Below are positions 13,831 through 13,842 of a stretch of 13,842 nucleotides of DNA, one piece after another. The stretch's first letter is position 1. Each line of letters begins with the position of its first letter. The notes beneath the pieces were generated by a model that saw only the letters and a program-made list of their open reading frames with translations, did not search any database and was not told where the DNA came from. The position numbers were made by a program, and so were the translations under genes. Location of the stretch: positions 1 through 13,842 of the forward strand of contig JBHASY010000099.1 in the NCBI GenBank assembly GCA_041831635.1. The letters run 5' to 3'. The stretch comes from Acetoanaerobium sp041831635 (GTDB lineage Bacteria; Bacillota; Clostridia; Peptostreptococcales; Filifactoraceae).

Positions 13831-13842
13831 ATGAGTAACAGC
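13831..13842 (+). CDS. Start of an unknown gene of the inserted element (cut by the window)
   Basis: Only four codons (MSNS) are visible. AAGGGG at 13812-13816 is about 14 bases upstream, rather far for a ribosome binding site; translation could also be coupled to the short upstream frame ending in ATGA. The position, as first gene inside an insertion, would suit a recombinase, but nothing in the sequence proves it. Confidence 0.35.

Noticed and set aside
1..13842. CRISPR array or complete insertion sequence
   Set aside because: No regularly spaced direct repeats and no transposase with flanking inverted repeats are visible on either strand.

Overview
The window comes from a low-GC, AT-rich Gram-positive anaerobe of the class Clostridia, most like Peptostreptococcaceae or related families. 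The reasons are heavy AGA/ATA codon use, GGAGG ribosome binding sites, a large Bacillus-type SRP RNA, a single-chain pyruvate:ferredoxin oxidoreductase, and a 4-hydroxybutyryl-CoA dehydratase closely resembling my recollection of the Clostridium aminobutyricum enzyme. The family-level placement is inference.

Region 1 (1-1386) holds the 3' part of a multi-domain rhodanese (sulfurtransferase) gene, translationally coupled to a small four-helix membrane protein and closed by a strong terminator. Region 2 (1387-8090) is a probable energy-metabolism operon. A 400-bp upstream region with a leader hairpin precedes abfD (4-hydroxybutyryl-CoA to crotonyl-CoA), then full-length nifJ/por (pyruvate to acetyl-CoA plus reduced ferredoxin), then a class I aminotransferase. 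Together they fit amino-acid fermentation feeding acetyl-CoA and crotonyl-CoA towards butyrate.

Region 3 (8107-13656) carries the conserved Firmicutes order tadA - tRNA-Ser - ffs (SRP RNA) - dnaX - ybaB, normally followed by recR. Here it is broken in three places. A decayed NlpC/P60 hydrolase gene lies between tRNA-Ser and ffs. A convergent gene for a zinc-ribbon, Tim44-like membrane protein lies between ffs and dnaX. Most strikingly, ybaB is cut after about 42 codons and runs into foreign-looking DNA.

Region 4 (about 13609-13842) looks like the left edge of an inserted element. It has an extended -10 promoter, a transcript leader with a strong attenuator-like terminator, and the first codons (MSNS) of a gene that runs off the window.

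The most interesting signals are four. The dnaX gene has an in-frame A-AAA-AAG heptamer followed at once by a -1 frame GAT-TAA, the same arrangement that makes the gamma subunit in E. coli. The ybaB interruption has an attenuator-controlled first gene. Two homologous terminator repeats lie 8.4 kb apart. The tadA promoter is placed so that its mRNA would be almost leaderless. I found no CRISPR array, no complete insertion sequence and no clearly new defence system inside the window; if there is one, it more likely lies beyond the right edge in the element that split ybaB.
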